Source: Candidatus Saccharimonadota bacterium
GTDB taxonomy: Bacteria; Patescibacteriota; Saccharimonadia; UBA4664
Assembly (NCBI GenBank): GCA_029288275.1
Contig: JARIHM010000142.1
Coordinates: forward strand, 1 to 12,372
Direction: 5' to 3'
Length of the DNA stretch: 12,372 nt
In this document: in pieces, positions 11,212-12,372 of the stretch
Position numbering within the stretch: position 1 is the first letter of the stretch
Layout: each line of letters starts with the position of its first letter
The notes under the pieces: generated by a model
Seen by the model: the letters and a program-made list of their open reading frames with translations, nothing else
What the model was told of the DNA's origin: nothing
Database searches by the model: none
Translations under genes and position numbers: made by a program

Positions 11212-11954
11212 TGAATCAAGTTAAAACGGCGGCCGAGATCGCCAATATCCGCATCAGCGGCCAGATGCTGGCGGCGGTATTGCGCTATTTAACGCCGCTG
11301 ACCGTTCCTGGCGTGACCACCAAAGAGCTGGACCGTTTAGCTGCGGCTGAGCTTGAGCGACTAGGCGGCCAGCCGGCTTTCTTGGGCTACCAGGGTTTTC
11401 CGGGCGTGATCTGCATCTCGGTCAACGATGAGGTGGTGCACGGCATCCCTGGACCGCGGCGTATAGCCGAAGGCGATATTGTGGGCCTCGATTTTGGCGT
11501 TAATTATCAGGGCATGATTACCGATGGTGCTATCACGGTGCCGGTGGGTGAGGTAGGGGCCGAGGCCAAGCGCCTGCTCGTGGCCACGCAGGAGGCGCTG
11601 ACGGCCGGCATTGCCCAGGTGCGCCAAGGGGCTCGTATTGGTGACTTGTCCCATGCCATTGAAGCCCGGTTGCGGCGTGATCGCTTGGGGGTGATTGAGG
11701 AAATGTGCGGGCATGGCGTAGGGCACCAGGTGCACGAGGATCCGCTGATTCTTAATTACGGCCGCGGCGGCACTGGAATGCGTTTGAAGGCAGGTATGAC
11801 CATTGCGATCGAACCCATGGCCACGCTCGGTGACCGCCACATTTATGTGGCCGATGATCACTGGGCTATTAAGACCAGCGACGGCAGTCTGGGTGCCCAG
11901 TTCGAGCACACGGTGCTGGTAACCCCCGACGGGGCCGAGATCCTTACCCAGTAG
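11208..11954 (+). CDS. map: Type I methionine aminopeptidase
   Basis: MetAP removes the N-terminal methionine from nascent proteins, and needs two divalent metal ions. The 248-aa length is that of short type I enzymes. The metal ligands are in place: D95 and D106 (GLDFGVNYQGMITDGA), H169 (CGHGVGHQVHEDP), E202 (TIAIEPM) and E233 (FEHTVLVT), with the substrate-binding H79 (VVHGIPGPR). Start ATG 11208 overlaps the previous stop as ATGA; a second ATG follows at 11211. The pairing of an adenylate-kinase-like gene with map is usual in ribosomal-protein operons; here the pair instead ends the yqeY-ybeY-dgkA operon. No clear terminator follows. Confidence 0.96.
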   Translation: MMNQVKTAAEIANIRISGQMLAAVLRYLTPLTVPGVTTKELDRLAAAELERLGGQPAFLGYQGFPGVICISVNDEVVHGIPGPRRIAEGDIVGLDFGVNYQGMITDGAITVPVGEVGAEAKRLLVATQEALTAGIAQVRQGARIGDLSHAIEARLRRDRLGVIEEMCGHGVGHQVHEDPLILNYGRGGTGMRLKAGMTIAIEPMATLGDRHIYVADDHWAIKTSDGSLGAQFEHTVLVTPDGAEILTQ

Positions 11955-12093
11955 AATACAAATTGTGTTCAATTAGGATAATATTTCTATTCAGCTAACC
12001 TGCGGTATAATGACAGTAGTGCAATTGGGTTATACATTTGCGCAACGGCCGGCGTAAGAACTATAATATGATCCAATGAGGAGATCGGCAGCT
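11955..12093 (+). promoter_or_regulatory. ftsA upstream region with two TATAAT promoters
   Basis: Two perfect TATAAT hexamers lie at 12006-12011 and 12062-12067. The second has TTGCGC (12038-12043) 18 nt upstream, giving a good promoter with an RNA start near 12074; the first has no good -35. No terminator hairpin with a T-run is seen after map; a weak, A/T-rich stem at 11954-11970 lacks a T-run. Operon readthrough into ftsA is therefore possible. Confidence 0.5.
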
Positions 12094-12372
12094 TTGCCCG
12101 CTAAAACGACTGAAGAAATTTACATTGGCCTCGACATTGGTAGCACCAAGGTAACCTGCGTAGTTGGCCTGCACGAGGAAGGTTCGGCGTTGCCGAGCGT
12201 AATTGGTGTAGGCACAGCGCCCACGAGCGGTATGCGCAAGGGTGTGGTGGTGGACGTCGAGGAAACGGTTACAGCCATTACCGCGGCGGTGGATGAAGCG
12301 GAGCGGATTTCGGGCGTGGCGATCGATCAGGCGACGATTTCGATTGATGGCGCCCATGTCGCGAGCCAGAAC
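12094..12372 (+). CDS. ftsA: Cell division protein FtsA (3' end beyond window)
   Basis: FtsA is an actin-like ATPase that anchors FtsZ to the membrane and recruits divisome proteins. Only the N-terminal 93 residues are here. They include YIGLDIGSTKVTCVVG, the phosphate-1 motif of the actin/Hsp70 fold, and the family blocks VIGVGTAPTSGMRKGVVVDVEET and ITAAVDEAERISG, leading into ATISIDGAHV. The start is taken as TTG at 12094, since GAGGAG (12078-12083) lies 10 nt upstream. The in-frame ATG at 12076 would add MRRSAA, has no SD, and would sit about 2 nt from the predicted RNA start, so it is possible as a leaderless start. The following gene is probably ftsZ, but it is outside the window. Confidence 0.92.
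   Translation, partial: MPAKTTEEIYIGLDIGSTKVTCVVGLHEEGSALPSVIGVGTAPTSGMRKGVVVDVEETVTAITAAVDEAERISGVAIDQATISIDGAHVASQN

Noticed and set aside
11954..11970. Weak inverted repeat GAATACA/TGTGTTC after map as a terminator
   Set aside because: The stem is A/T-rich with a wobble and there is no T-run after it.
11361..11972. Minus-strand open frame of 203 codons opposite map
   Set aside because: map carries all five metal ligands in the other strand, and this frame has no SD or known motif.
1..12372. CRISPR arrays, insertion sequences, tRNA or rRNA genes
   Set aside because: I saw no regularly spaced repeats, transposase motifs, terminal repeats, or tRNA/rRNA-like sequence in the window.

Overview
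The window is about 12.4 kb of gene-dense bacterial chromosome (moderately high G+C by eye, standard code with TAA, TAG and TGA stops). Most genes have Shine-Dalgarno (SD) starts, mixed ATG/GTG/TTG initiation, many 1-16 nt overlaps and short intergenic gaps. Nearly all recognisable genes are core functions: DNA repair, stringent response, tRNA charging, ribosome, cell wall and division. Compact genes, a shortened adenylate-kinase-like enzyme beside map, and the order yqeY-ybeY-dgkA-NMP kinase-map-ftsA suggest a Patescibacteria/CPR-type genome, possibly Saccharibacteria. That placement is inference; no rRNA is present to fix it.

Region by region. (1) 2-2801 (+): the 3' end of recJ overlaps a full-length bifunctional Rel (ppGpp) gene. 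(2) 2833-4104 (-): an inverted, unrecognised gene for a protein with about four excisionase/MerR-like helix-turn-helix segments, having its own promoter and terminator. (3) 4276-5553 (+): hisS, with a terminator shared with the convergent gene at 5626-6150 (-), an unrecognised two-helix membrane protein. (4) 6295-7344 (+): a stomatin/SPFH gene and a small membrane partner, meeting tail to tail a membrane-anchored lytic transglycosylase (7341-7949, -) with no visible terminator between them. (5) 7950-8156: a divergent regulatory region with a 21-nt dyad, a short (+) transcription unit with a 4-codon ORF and terminator, and an extended -10 placed for a leaderless HIT gene. (6) 8517-8986 (+): a self-contained unit of two very small genes (43-aa basic protein, 53-aa zinc ribbon) with promoter and terminator. 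(7) 8989-9351 (+): rpsU (bS21) with a 13-nt SD complementary to the usual 16S 3' end and two mutually exclusive leader hairpins. (8) 9392-11954 (+): a tight operon yqeY-ybeY-dgkA-NMP kinase-map. (9) 11955-12372 (+): promoter region and 5' end of ftsA.

The genes mostly serve growth control: Rel, HisS, bS21, YbeY and MetAP act on translation or its coupling to nutrient state, while DgkA, the transglycosylase and FtsA act on envelope and division. The less ordinary parts are the multi-HTH protein, the two-gene small-protein unit, the rpsU leader, the stomatin pair and the 7.95-8.16 kb regulatory region.
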